Source of the DNA: Micromonospora orduensis
GTDB taxonomy: Bacteria > Actinomycetota > Actinomycetes > Mycobacteriales > Micromonosporaceae
Length of the DNA: 37,670 nucleotides
Reading direction: 5' to 3'
Assembly: GCF_006228125.1 (NCBI RefSeq)
Contig: NZ_VDFY01000095.1
Location: forward strand, 1-37,670
In this document: piece after piece, positions 16,038-24,091 of the stretch
Layout: each line of letters starts with the position of its first letter
Position numbering within the stretch: position 1 is the first letter of the stretch
Program-made: the position numbers and the translations under genes
The notes under the pieces: generated by a model
Databases searched by the model: none
What the model saw: the letters and a program-made list of their open reading frames with translations, nothing else
What the model was told of the DNA's origin: nothing

Positions 16038-16066
16038 TTGTCGCAATCCGGGGCGGCCCGTACGCT
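16038..16066 (+). promoter_or_regulatory. Sigma-70-type promoter candidate for the secretion-like block
   Basis: TTGTCG (16038-16043) and TACGCT (16061-16066) are 17 bases apart, a good fit to the housekeeping actinobacterial consensus. A start of transcription near 16073 would give a leader of about 190 bases before the GTG at 16263. Confidence 0.5.
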
Positions 16067-16072
16067 TTGGAA

Positions 16073-16262
16073 TTGGCCAGCATCGAGATGGCGAAGCGTG
16101 GAGGGAGGGCCGAAGCGGGGGAAAACCGCCCAAAGCTCACCACTCTCCGTGGTGAGTAACGAACACAGGGTCGTGAACGCTGCGCCCTGTGAGCACATTT
16201 TCCCGCCAGGTCTGCCTATTGCACCGCCGCGGCACCGCCGGCCGCGCTATGGGGAGGTTCCA
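16073..16262 (+). promoter_or_regulatory. Structured 5' leader of the secretion-like block
   Basis: This gene-free stretch is part of the 346-base gap between folP and the first block gene. It holds a perfect 8-bp hairpin (16136-16143 with 16149-16156, CTCACCAC and GTGGTGAG, 5-base loop) and a 7-bp one (16164-16170 with 16185-16191, CACAGGG and CCCTGTG, 14-base loop). A purine-rich tract GCGGGGGAAAACCGC precedes them at 16115-16129. A ribosome site GGGGAGG is at 16251-16257. The structure suggests RNA-level control. I could not match it to a known riboswitch class. Confidence 0.4.
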
Positions 16263-16577
16263 GTGATCGCCTTCGAGCTCATGGAGACGGCGTCGTCCGG
16301 CGTCGCCCACGCGCTCTCCACCCTGGCGTCGGCTCCGCTCGCCGAGCCGGCCCCGAAGGGGATCGACACCAACAGTGTGGTCACCTTCTTCGCCAGCAAG
16401 ATCGCACCGATCCTGCTCGCCGTCCTGGGCGTCATCTTCATCGGCCGCGCCAGCCGGGGCGAGATCTCCAAGGTGCTCACCAGCTCCGCGATCGCCATCG
16501 TCGGGCTGGCCTTCATCGCCGGCGCGGCAACACTCTTCTTCGTCGGCGATTACCTGATCGACCTGATCTTCGAATAG
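16263..16577 (+). CDS. Small two-helix membrane protein, VirB2/TrbC-like
   Basis: A 104-residue protein: a short amphipathic N-terminus, an Ala/Pro-rich stretch, then two hydrophobic helices (about residues 41-60 and 72-99) joined by a short basic loop (GRASRGEISK). Size, topology and first position in the operon fit the VirB2/TrbC pilin-like subunits of type IV secretion systems. The sequence itself is too short and simple to prove it. GTG 16263 has GGGGAGG 5 bases upstream. The next gene starts 13 bases after its stop. It probably forms part of the membrane channel encoded by the following genes. Confidence 0.7.
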   Translation: MIAFELMETASSGVAHALSTLASAPLAEPAPKGIDTNSVVTFFASKIAPILLAVLGVIFIGRASRGEISKVLTSSAIAIVGLAFIAGAATLFFVGDYLIDLIFE

Positions 16578-16590
16578 GCGCGGTCACCAG

Positions 16591-16953
16591 ATGCGGCTGC
16601 GCACCGACGACGACATCTACCGGGCCCGCCTGGTCTACCTCGGGCCGCCCGGCTACACCCTTCCGGTCCACCTGCCGTACGCCCAGTACGGGCTCTTCAT
16701 GCTGCTCGTCCCCCTCTACATGTTCATCCACTGGCTGTTCACGTTCACGGTCGAGCTCTTCCCAGCCTGGGAGATCGCACTGGCCATCGTGACCACGTCG
16801 TTCATCTTCCGGCACGTCGACCCGGACCGGCCGGCGCGGGTGGTCATCCGCACCGCGCTGACCGACTGGCGACGCACCCGGGAGCCGGCCGTCGAGCAGC
16901 GCGACCCGCGCCTGGTCGGCAGCCGGATCAGGATCCGGGAGGAGCTGGCATGA
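16591..16953 (+). CDS. TcpE/VirB3-like conjugation membrane protein
   Basis: A 120-residue protein with a 30-residue N-terminal region, two close helices (about residues 32-55 and 58-75) and a basic C-terminus. The layout (YLGPPGYTLPVHLPYAQYG before the helices and HVDPDRPARVVIRTALTDW after them) resembles TcpE/PrgI-type VirB3 equivalents of Gram-positive conjugation systems, including a DPDRP turn followed by an amphipathic helix. Like those, it comes directly before the VirB4-like ATPase. The stop overlaps a tiny 18-codon frame by ATGA. The assignment is by topology and context, not strong similarity. Confidence 0.7.
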   Translation: MRLRTDDDIYRARLVYLGPPGYTLPVHLPYAQYGLFMLLVPLYMFIHWLFTFTVELFPAWEIALAIVTTSFIFRHVDPDRPARVVIRTALTDWRRTREPAVEQRDPRLVGSRIRIREELA

Positions 16954-17006
16954 CCGGGCGTACACCGAGCGGTCCGTCGTACGACACGGGTGGGGCGATC
17001 GCATGA
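16950..17006 (+). CDS. 18-codon linking micro-ORF
   Basis: ATG 16950 overlaps the upstream stop (ATGA) and its own TGA (17004-17006) overlaps the ATG of the VirB4-like gene (17003). It reads MTGRTPSGPSYDTGGAIA. An excellent ribosome site (GGGAGGAG, 16937-16944) lies 5 bases upstream. It may be a real small peptide, or simply a device that carries ribosomes from the TcpE-like gene to the ATPase gene. No homologue can be judged from 18 residues. Confidence 0.4.
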   Translation: MTGRTPSGPSYDTGGAIA

Positions 17007-20000
17007 GCCGCGCTTCCACGCCGGGTTCCCCGGCCGGCCGCCCGGGCGCACCGGCAGGTCACCGTGCGCAGTCGCTCGACTACGCCGAGGACGAGAACGA
17101 GGTGGCGCTCGACCCCGCGCTGGTGACCTCGCCCGGGCACGGTGCGGTAGGCGTCTTCCAGGCACCCCGGCCGGTGTCCCGGCGTACACCGCCCGCCGAG
17201 CCCACCGCCGTGACGGCCGGCGAGAACGCCGACATCGACTCGCCCTTCCTGGACCTGTTCGGTGGCGCCCGACCGGGCGGCCCACGAGCCATTCCGGCCG
17301 GCCCCGCCACCCGGGAGCAGCCGGCGATCCCACAGCAACCGCCCGCCGTCGCGCCGGCCCGCCCGGTTCCCGAGCTGGAGCCACCGTGGACCCCGGACGA
17401 CCGGTCCACCGGCGGCCGGCGGCCCGCCGAGCCGCGACGCGCGGACACCCACCCGGTCACCGAGTCCCGGGTGCCGCACCAGGCGGGTGACCGGCTGCCG
17501 ATGGCGCAGCCGGCGAGCGACCTCGACCCAGCCGCCGGAGGCACGCCCGCGTCCAGGGCCACCGGCCCGGCGACCCGGACACCCGCCGGCCGTCCGACGG
17601 CGACACCGACCAGCCGGCCCGGCGCGGCCGTGGAACGGCCGGCCACCCCCACGGTCCCGACGAATCGACCGGCCGGCGCCGCACCGGACGACCGGCCCGC
17701 CCTGGAACGGGCACCGCGCCGCGCCGACGCCCCGCAGCGTTCCAAGGGCGCCGGCAAGGAGATCGTCGCGCCGCGGCAACGCGCCGCGAGCCGGCAGGAC
17801 CGACCCGTCCGACCGACCCGGGTACGCGCCCCGAAGATCAAATTCGGGGACCGGGACCCGTCGGTCGAACTGGCCATCACCGAGATCGCCGGCCACCTCA
17901 CCTTCACCCCGAACACCGTCACCGCCTGGTACTGGCTGCCCGAGGTGCGCTGGGCGTTCCGACCGGACGCCGAACGCGAGGCGCTGCTGTCGGCGATCTC
18001 CGAGCAGTACGCCGGCCTCGCCGGCTTCCGGCTGCACCTGCGCCGCACCACCCGGCCGTTCCCCGCCGACGAGTGGGCGCGCACCATCGACGCGCACACC
18101 GCGTCGCCGCTGCCCGACGTGCCCGGCACCGCCGGATGGGCCGACCACCTGGTCGCCGCCCAGCGGCACCTGATGGCCGTCAACCACGCCGAGGGGCAGA
18201 CCTACCTGGGTGTCACGTTCGCCCGCCGATCCCTCGGTGACTCGCTCACCGAACGGCTCCTGCGCACCTTCGGCCGGGGCACCGCCGACGGCGAACGCCG
18301 CAAGCTGGGCCGCACCGTGGAGCAGTTCGACGAGGTGCTCGGCGCCTTCGGTATGCGGGGCCGCCGGGTCACCGCGCAGGAGTTGGAGTGGCTCCTCTAC
18401 CGCTCCGTGGCGCTGTGCATGGCACCCCCGGGCACACTCTCGCCGGTGACCGACGGGCAGTGGGAACGCGGCGACCTGCTGGCGCTCACCGAACAGGTCG
18501 AGCGGTACCGCACCCCGTACGGCTCGACGGTCAAGCTGGTCAACCGGATGACCGGCGAGGAACGGCACGTCGCCGTACTCGCCGTCGGCCGGATGGAGCC
18601 GCTGGAGATCCCGGAACGACACGAGCCCTGGCTCCACTTCCACGAGCGGCTCCCCTGGCCCATGGAGATCTCCACCCGGGTCGACATCCTCGGCTCCGGC
18701 GACTCGTTCCGCAATCTCGAACACCGACTGCGGATGATCCGCTCCCAGCAGCTCGACTACGCCGAGCACGGCATCGACGCACCGCCCGAGCTGGAACGCC
18801 TGGCCAAGCGGGCACTGGTGATCGGCGACGAGATGACCACCGGGCTGCCCGTCGACTCGGCCCGCGCCCACGGCTGGCACCGCATCGCGGTCGGCGGCCG
18901 GACCAGGGAGGAGTGCCTGGAGCGGGCCCGTCGCCTCATCCAGCTCTACTCCCGCGAGCTGCGCATCTCACTCCAGCACCCGAAGAACCAGGACTGGCTG
19001 GCCCGCGAGTTCATCCCCGGCGAACCGATCGCCAACACCGGCTACGTCCGCCGGATGCCGGTACCACTGCTCGCCGCCGCACTCCCCCAGGCAGCGTCCA
19101 ACGTGGGCGACCGGCGGGGCGACCTGATCGGCCGGACCGCCGGCACCTGCCGCCGACCCGTCTTCCTCGACCTGCACTTCCCCATGGAGGTGCGGGAACG
19201 CTCCGGGCTCGCGGTCTTCGTCGCCGAGCCGGGCGGTGGCAAGTCCACCCTGCTCGGCGCGCTGGGCTACCTCGCCGCGCGGCGGGGCGTCCAGGTGACC
19301 CTGCTCGACCCGTCCGGCCCACTGGCCCGGCTCTGCGCCATGCCCGAGTTGCGGCCGTACTCCCGGGTGTTGAACCTGACCGGCTCGGAGCACGGCACGC
19401 TCGCGCCCTACTCGCTCATCCCGACGCCACTGCGCAGCGAGTTCGGCATCGGCGCCGCCGGCGACCGGGAGTTCGAGATCGCGGTCTCCAACGCGCGAGC
19501 CGAACGACGAATGCTCGTCCAGGACATCTGCATGATGCTGGTGCCGCCGCAGGTGGCCCGCGAGGCTTCCACCGCCACCCTGTTCCGGCATGCCGTCCGC
19601 CAGGTGCCCGCCGAGGAGACCTCCACCCTCGACGACGTGGTGAGCTGCCTCGGACGCCTCGACGACGACGCCGGCAAGGAACTGGCCAACCTGCTGCTGG
19701 ACACGGCCGAGATGCCGCTGGCCATGCTCTTCTTCGGCCGGCCACCGGAAGGCCTGCTCGGGGCCGACGCGGCGCTCACCGTGATCACCATGGCCGGGCT
19801 GCGGCTGCCCGACCTCAAGATCGAACGCGAGTACTGGTCCGCCGAGGAGGCCCTCGCCCTGCCGATGCTGCACACCGCGCACCGGCTCGCCGTCCGCCGC
19901 TGCTACGGCGGCTCGATGTCCTCCCGGAAGCTCGTCGGCCTCGACGAGGCGCACTTCATGGAGGGCTGGCGCTCCGGCCGGTCGTTCCTCGTCCGACTCG

Positions 20001-20401
20001 CGCGGGACTCCCGCAAGTGGAACCTCGCCGCGCTGGTCGCCTCGCAGAACCCCCGCGACATCCTCGGCCTCGACGTGCAGAACCTGGTCTCCACCGTCTT
20101 CGTCGGTCGCATCGCCGAAGACGCCGAGATCGCCTCCGAAGCCCTCCGGCTGCTGCGGGTACCGGTCAACGACGGGTACGAGGCCACCCTGGCCTCCCTC
20201 TCCGCCGCCGACACCAGCTCAGCCAACCGGCTCGGCTTCCGCGAGTTCGTCATGCGCGACGTCGACGGCCGGGTGCAGAAGGTCCGCGTCGACGTGTCGT
20301 ACGTCGACGGGCTGCTGGACCACCTCGACACGACGCCCGCCGCGATCGCCGCGGCGGCCGGAGTGCTGCCGAGCATCCCCCTGCCGGATCTGGAGGCGTG
20401 A
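17003..20401 (+). CDS. VirB4-like conjugation/secretion ATPase with long N-terminal extension
   Basis: A 1132-residue AAA+/HerA-type ATPase, expected to energise assembly or transport at a type IV secretion channel. The first about 280 residues are Pro/Arg/Ala-rich and probably disordered. The VirB4/TcpF N-domain follows (ELAITEIAGHLTFTPNTVTAWY near 290; EQYAGLAGFRLHLRRTTRPF near 335). The ATPase domain has Walker A EPGGGKST (Lys747), Walker B LVGLDEAHF (Asp981, Glu982) and a sensor-type ASQNPRDI (about 1014). All catalytic residues are intact. ATG 17003 has GGTGGGG upstream. The next gene begins one base after the stop, within the reach of GGAGG at 20392. It is the most diagnostic gene of the block. 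Confidence 0.85.
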   Translation: MSRASTPGSPAGRPGAPAGHRAQSLDYAEDENEVALDPALVTSPGHGAVGVFQAPRPVSRRTPPAEPTAVTAGENADIDSPFLDLFGGARPGGPRAIPAGPATREQPAIPQQPPAVAPARPVPELEPPWTPDDRSTGGRRPAEPRRADTHPVTESRVPHQAGDRLPMAQPASDLDPAAGGTPASRATGPATRTPAGRPTATPTSRPGAAVERPATPTVPTNRPAGAAPDDRPALERAPRRADAPQRSKGAGKEIVAPRQRAASRQDRPVRPTRVRAPKIKFGDRDPSVELAITEIAGHLTFTPNTVTAWYWLPEVRWAFRPDAEREALLSAISEQYAGLAGFRLHLRRTTRPFPADEWARTIDAHTASPLPDVPGTAGWADHLVAAQRHLMAVNHAEGQTYLGVTFARRSLGDSLTERLLRTFGRGTADGERRKLGRTVEQFDEVLGAFGMRGRRVTAQELEWLLYRSVALCMAPPGTLSPVTDGQWERGDLLALTEQVERYRTPYGSTVKLVNRMTGEERHVAVLAVGRMEPLEIPERHEPWLHFHERLPWPMEISTRVDILGSGDSFRNLEHRLRMIRSQQLDYAEHGIDAPPELERLAKRALVIGDEMTTGLPVDSARAHGWHRIAVGGRTREECLERARRLIQLYSRELRISLQHPKNQDWLAREFIPGEPIANTGYVRRMPVPLLAAALPQAASNVGDRRGDLIGRTAGTCRRPVFLDLHFPMEVRERSGLAVFVAEPGGGKSTLLGALGYLAARRGVQVTLLDPSGPLARLCAMPELRPYSRVLNLTGSEHGTLAPYSLIPTPLRSEFGIGAAGDREFEIAVSNARAERRMLVQDICMMLVPPQVAREASTATLFRHAVRQVPAEETSTLDDVVSCLGRLDDDAGKELANLLLDTAEMPLAMLFFGRPPEGLLGADAALTVITMAGLRLPDLKIEREYWSAEEALALPMLHTAHRLAVRRCYGGSMSSRKLVGLDEAHFMEGWRSGRSFLVRLARDSRKWNLAALVASQNPRDILGLDVQNLVSTVFVGRIAEDAEIASEALRLLRVPVNDGYEATLASLSAADTSSANRLGFREFVMRDVDGRVQKVRVDVSYVDGLLDHLDTTPAAIAAAAGVLPSIPLPDLEA

Positions 20402-20402
20402 C

Positions 20403-22349
20403 ATGGCGAGGGCCCGGGCAAGGATCGCGTCGTTCCTGCTCGCCCTCGGCGTACTGGCCGGGGCCAGCGTCGCCTGGCCGCTGGTCGGTGCGGAGGCTGC
20501 CTACGCCGCACCACCGGCCGCCCAGGCCCGCGCCGACCTCTGCACCACCGCCGAATGGCAGGCCGACTTCCGAACCTGCGTGGGCAAACTCAAAGAGGTC
20601 AGCGAGGACGAGGTCAAGTGCCGCAACGCCCCGACCCCGGGCACACCGGACTCCGGTCTTGCCGGCTGGTTCGCGGCTGCGCCGTCAGCAGAGGCAGCCA
20701 ATGGAATAGCGGGACGATACAGCCTCTACGGATACGCGGGCTACAGCTACAACACCTACGACATTGGTGGCTGCGCGTCGAGCGTGCTGCATCCGGACTA
20801 CAAGTTCACTACCACGATCGCCAATGGCGAATTCATGGCAGCCACCGCCATCATCGGTGCCTCAAACGCGCTCCGGGAGCGGGCATGGGACCCAGGCACG
20901 ATGTGGGGGTGGGCGAACCCTCTCGTGGAGAAGGCGACCAAAGCCGTCTACCAGAAGGTCTTCAGCGTCTTCGGAATCGTCACGCTCTGCGTAGTCGGGC
21001 TTTACCTACTCTGGAGATCCCGCCAGTCGGACATGAGCAATGCGATGACTACCGCAGGCTGGGCACTCCTGGTCATGGTCGCGGTCACGGCACTCGCCGC
21101 TTGGCCGGTGAAGTCCGCAAACATCGCTGACGGTGTCCTCGTGACGGGCCTCGGAGTGGTGCACGACGCTGTCGGCCCCCAGGCGAAAGAGCCTGATCCC
21201 GGGCGGTGCATCGATCCCGACCGCTGCAAAGACCTGCGTACCCCTGCGGTGAGAGCCAGCGACACCTCAACCGAGACGATGCTCTACCGAAATTGGCTCC
21301 GCGGAATTCTGGGTTCGGCCGACAGCGAGACTGCCCGCAAGTACGGTCCGGCACTTTACGACGCACGGTCGTTGACCTGGGGCGAGGCGCAATCGATGCG
21401 AGCGAACCCGGCCACACGTCAAACGGTGATCAAGGAAAAGCAACAGCAGTGGGCACGCGTGGCTCAGCAGATTCAGACTGAAGACCCCGAGGCGTACGAG
21501 TACCTGCAGGGTGTGCGGGACATGGACCGGGTTGGCGCTGGGTTCATCGCAGTACTCGCCTCGGTGCTCTTCGCCATGTTCGATCTGACCGCGTCGGTGC
21601 TGGTTCTGCTGGGCTTCCTGATCTTCCGGTGGGCGGTGATCGCGGCGCCCATCCTCGGCACCATCGGTCTGCTGCGGCCGGCGAGCGCAGGGCTGAGGCG
21701 ATTGGCCAATGCGGTGGTGGCCGCAGTCTTCAACATCGCCATCTTCGGCACCGGCGCCGCCATCTACCTGTTCGCGGTCGACCTGATCATGAGTACTCCC
21801 ACACTGCCGGGTTGGCTCCAGGTCGTGCTGGTCTGGCTGTGCGGCGTGGTTGGCTGGCTGCTGCTACGGCCGTACCGGAGGATCACCCAGCTGGGCGGCA
21901 AGGACAGCAGTGAGGCGGTCAGCTCGGCCGGGTCCTGGCACCGCCGGTTCTTCCGGGACATGCGGGTCGCCGCGCGCCTCGATGTGGTGGAACCAGGCGG
22001 TACCGCCGAACCCGTCGGCGGCCGTCGCCGGTCACCGAACGCGGAGCAGACCCGGCTACGTCCGGAGGCACGGCGGGAGGACCCGGCCCCGACGCCGAAC
22101 GCTCCTGTCGGTGGGGGTCGCGCCGATGCCGGGCGGCCGGACGGTCGGGAACGCGTGGACGATGCGCCAGCGGAGCAGTCCGGCGGTCGACGGGGATCGG
22201 TGCCGCCCCAACCCCGCCGACGGCAGCCGGCGACCTGGACAGAGCCGGACGTGCCCGCCGAGAACCCGTCGTTCGTGGTCTATCGGCCGGGCTCGTCTGA
22301 GCGGACACCGGACCGCACCGGACCTCGGGTGCGCTCAGAGGCACGGTGA
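20403..22349 (+). CDS. VirB6/TrbL-like polytopic membrane protein
   Basis: A 648-residue protein with a cleavable signal peptide (AEAAYA, cleavage near residue 35), an extracytoplasmic part with several Cys (47, 59, 73, 124), and about six helices (187-204, 217-236, 379-395, 396-417, 436-460, 470-488). The loop MLYRNWLRGILG (293-304) resembles the YxxWLRGxxG motif of actinobacterial VirB6-like proteins. The C-terminal about 150 residues are a charged cytoplasmic tail. Position after VirB4 matches Tn916 orf15. DNA for residues about 97-380 has lower G+C (52-63% in hand-counted lines), unlike its neighbours. Its stop overlaps the next gene's GTG (GTGA). Confidence 0.75.
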   Translation: MARARARIASFLLALGVLAGASVAWPLVGAEAAYAAPPAAQARADLCTTAEWQADFRTCVGKLKEVSEDEVKCRNAPTPGTPDSGLAGWFAAAPSAEAANGIAGRYSLYGYAGYSYNTYDIGGCASSVLHPDYKFTTTIANGEFMAATAIIGASNALRERAWDPGTMWGWANPLVEKATKAVYQKVFSVFGIVTLCVVGLYLLWRSRQSDMSNAMTTAGWALLVMVAVTALAAWPVKSANIADGVLVTGLGVVHDAVGPQAKEPDPGRCIDPDRCKDLRTPAVRASDTSTETMLYRNWLRGILGSADSETARKYGPALYDARSLTWGEAQSMRANPATRQTVIKEKQQQWARVAQQIQTEDPEAYEYLQGVRDMDRVGAGFIAVLASVLFAMFDLTASVLVLLGFLIFRWAVIAAPILGTIGLLRPASAGLRRLANAVVAAVFNIAIFGTGAAIYLFAVDLIMSTPTLPGWLQVVLVWLCGVVGWLLLRPYRRITQLGGKDSSEAVSSAGSWHRRFFRDMRVAARLDVVEPGGTAEPVGGRRRSPNAEQTRLRPEARREDPAPTPNAPVGGGRADAGRPDGRERVDDAPAEQSGGRRGSVPPQPRRRQPATWTEPDVPAENPSFVVYRPGSSERTPDRTGPRVRSEAR

Positions 22350-22903
22350 CGGCGATGCGACGGGCACTGGAGTTCCTTTTCACCCGAGCGCTGCGGTCCC
22401 GGTTGGGGGTGGCGCTCGTCATCGCGGTGCTGGTCTTCGGCGTGATCGGGGCGGCGCGGCTCGTCTCCGGCCCGACCGACTCCCTTGGCGGGTTGAGTAG
22501 CCGGCCGAACCAGCCGATCACGACCGTGGATCCGACGGCCGGCGCCGACGGTGTGCTCTCCACCGAGGCGCCACCGTCGCCCGTCACCCGGCCCGGTGCC
22601 CGCACGCCCGAGCAGACCGCCGAGCGCTTCGCGACCGCCTGGCTCGGCCGCCCTGGGATGACCGCCGAGGAGTGGCACGCCGGAATGCGACCGCTCTCCA
22701 CCCCGACGCTGATCGAGAAGTTGGACGGGGCCGAGCCAGCAACCGTGCCAGCCGAGAAGGTCGCCGGCCCCCCGAGCATGCGGGAGCGGACCGAGTCGTT
22801 CGTGGAGATGCTGCTTCCCCTCGATGCCGGGCAACTCCGGCTGGAACTGGTCGCCTCCGATGGGGGATGGCTCGTCGACGTGGTGGACTGGGAGAGGCCG
22901 TGA
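22346..22903 (+). CDS. TcpC/VirB8-like membrane-anchored protein
   Basis: A 185-residue protein with one N-terminal helix (about 19-38), a Pro/Thr linker, and a C-terminal domain of about 100 residues that looks NTF2-like (PEQTAERFATAWLG helix at about 88-101, then LRLELVASDGGWLVDVVDW strands at the end). This architecture is that of TcpC/Orf13 and VirB8, which scaffold Gram-positive conjugation channels. TcpC usually has two NTF2-like domains; only one is seen here. The GTG start overlaps the VirB6-like stop and its own stop overlaps the next GTG, both as GTGA. Translation of these three genes is therefore coupled. Confidence 0.7.
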   Translation: MTAMRRALEFLFTRALRSRLGVALVIAVLVFGVIGAARLVSGPTDSLGGLSSRPNQPITTVDPTAGADGVLSTEAPPSPVTRPGARTPEQTAERFATAWLGRPGMTAEEWHAGMRPLSTPTLIEKLDGAEPATVPAEKVAGPPSMRERTESFVEMLLPLDAGQLRLELVASDGGWLVDVVDWERP

Positions 22904-24078
22904 ACGACGTTGCTGGTGCCGCCGCCCGCCGCCCGCCCCTACGAGTCGGCGTGATCGCCGCAACGCTCACCGGGTTGCTGCTCCTGCTGTGCTGCACCGG
23001 AGGCACTGCGGCGTTCTTCCTCACCGGGCTCGGCGGCGATGAGGCAAAGGACGGGGACGACCTGGCGGCCCTGGGATGCGGCCCGGTCCGTCCGGTGAAC
23101 GTTACGGGCGAGCTTCCGCGGTTCAGCGAGTACGGCGAAGCGCAGATCCGCAATGCCGCGATCATCATCAAGGTCGGTCAGGACATGGGGGTCCCGTCTC
23201 GCGGCTGGGTGATCGCCCTGGCCACCGCGATGCAGGAATCGGCCCTGCGCAACCTGGCGAACAGCGGTGTACCCGCCTCGCTGGCGCTGCCGCACGAGGG
23301 CGTCGGCGCCGACCACGATTCGCTGGGCCTGTTCCAGCAGCGGCCGGGGTGGGGCTCGGTCGCCGAGCGGCTGAACCCCGCGTACGCGGCCCGCAAGTTC
23401 TACGAAAAACTCGTCGGCGTGCAGGGCTGGCAGCGCCGGCCGTTGACCGCAGTCGCCCAACGGGTCCAGATCAGCGCCTATCCGGACGCCTACGCCAAAC
23501 ACGAGGAACTCGCCAGCCGCATCGTGAACGCGTTGTCCGGCGGCGCGGCCCGTACCGTCGAAATCAACGGCAAAGCGGTGTGCGACGCGGCCGAGCAGGG
23601 ACAGATCGCCGCCTCAGGCTGGACCGCACCGATCTCCGGAAATGTCGGCTCCGGGTTCCGTACCACAAGCCGACCCGGCCACGACGGAGTCGACATCGGT
23701 GCGGCCAAGGGCACCGAGATCCGCGCGGCAGCGACCGGTCGTGTGCTGGTGGCCAAATGCGACCCGGACAATCGTGGCCGGGAGAGCTGCAATGTGGACG
23801 GTTTTCCTGGCAAGGGTGGCTGCGGTTGGTTCGTCGACCTGCTGCACGCCGGTGGCTACATCACGCGGTACTGCCACATGGTGGTCCAGCCCCGCGTCCA
23901 CAAGGGGCAGATGGTCACGGCTGGCGAAGTGATCGGCCAGGTGGGCAGCAGCGGTAACTCGTCGGGCCCGCACCTGCACTTCGAGGTGCACCTGCGCAGT
24001 GACCGCAGCGCCTCCGGCGCGGTGAACCCGGTTCCGTTCATGCGCGACCGGGGCGCCCCGCTGCGCCGTCCGGCATGA
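22900..24078 (+). CDS. Membrane-anchored transglycosylase plus M23 endopeptidase
   Basis: A 392-residue cell-wall hydrolase with a TM helix (about 15-43), a lytic-transglycosylase-like domain (about 78-212; helix AIIIKVGQDMGVPSRGWVIA, Glu113 in ATAMQES as likely acid, then DHDSLGLFQQRPGWG) and a LytM/M23 domain (about 248-375). Zinc ligands are intact: H261-x3-D265 and HLHFE (358-362). Such dual hydrolases open peptidoglycan for conjugation channels, in the role of VirB1 or Tn916 Orf14 (there SLT plus NlpC/P60). GTG 22900 has GGGAGAGG upstream and overlaps the previous stop. It is the best evidence that the block spans the envelope. Confidence 0.85.
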   Translation: MNDVAGAAARRPPLRVGVIAATLTGLLLLLCCTGGTAAFFLTGLGGDEAKDGDDLAALGCGPVRPVNVTGELPRFSEYGEAQIRNAAIIIKVGQDMGVPSRGWVIALATAMQESALRNLANSGVPASLALPHEGVGADHDSLGLFQQRPGWGSVAERLNPAYAARKFYEKLVGVQGWQRRPLTAVAQRVQISAYPDAYAKHEELASRIVNALSGGAARTVEINGKAVCDAAEQGQIAASGWTAPISGNVGSGFRTTSRPGHDGVDIGAAKGTEIRAAATGRVLVAKCDPDNRGRESCNVDGFPGKGGCGWFVDLLHAGGYITRYCHMVVQPRVHKGQMVTAGEVIGQVGSSGNSSGPHLHFEVHLRSDRSASGAVNPVPFMRDRGAPLRRPA

Positions 24079-24091
24079 GGTCACCACAGGC

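Noticed and set aside
15938..16159. Small frames in the folP-block gap
   Set aside because: They run through the promoter and hairpins and have no ribosome site or sensible composition.
16073..16262. c-di-AMP (ydaO) riboswitch
   Set aside because: A GGGGGAAAACC-like string is present, but the other conserved ydaO elements are absent.
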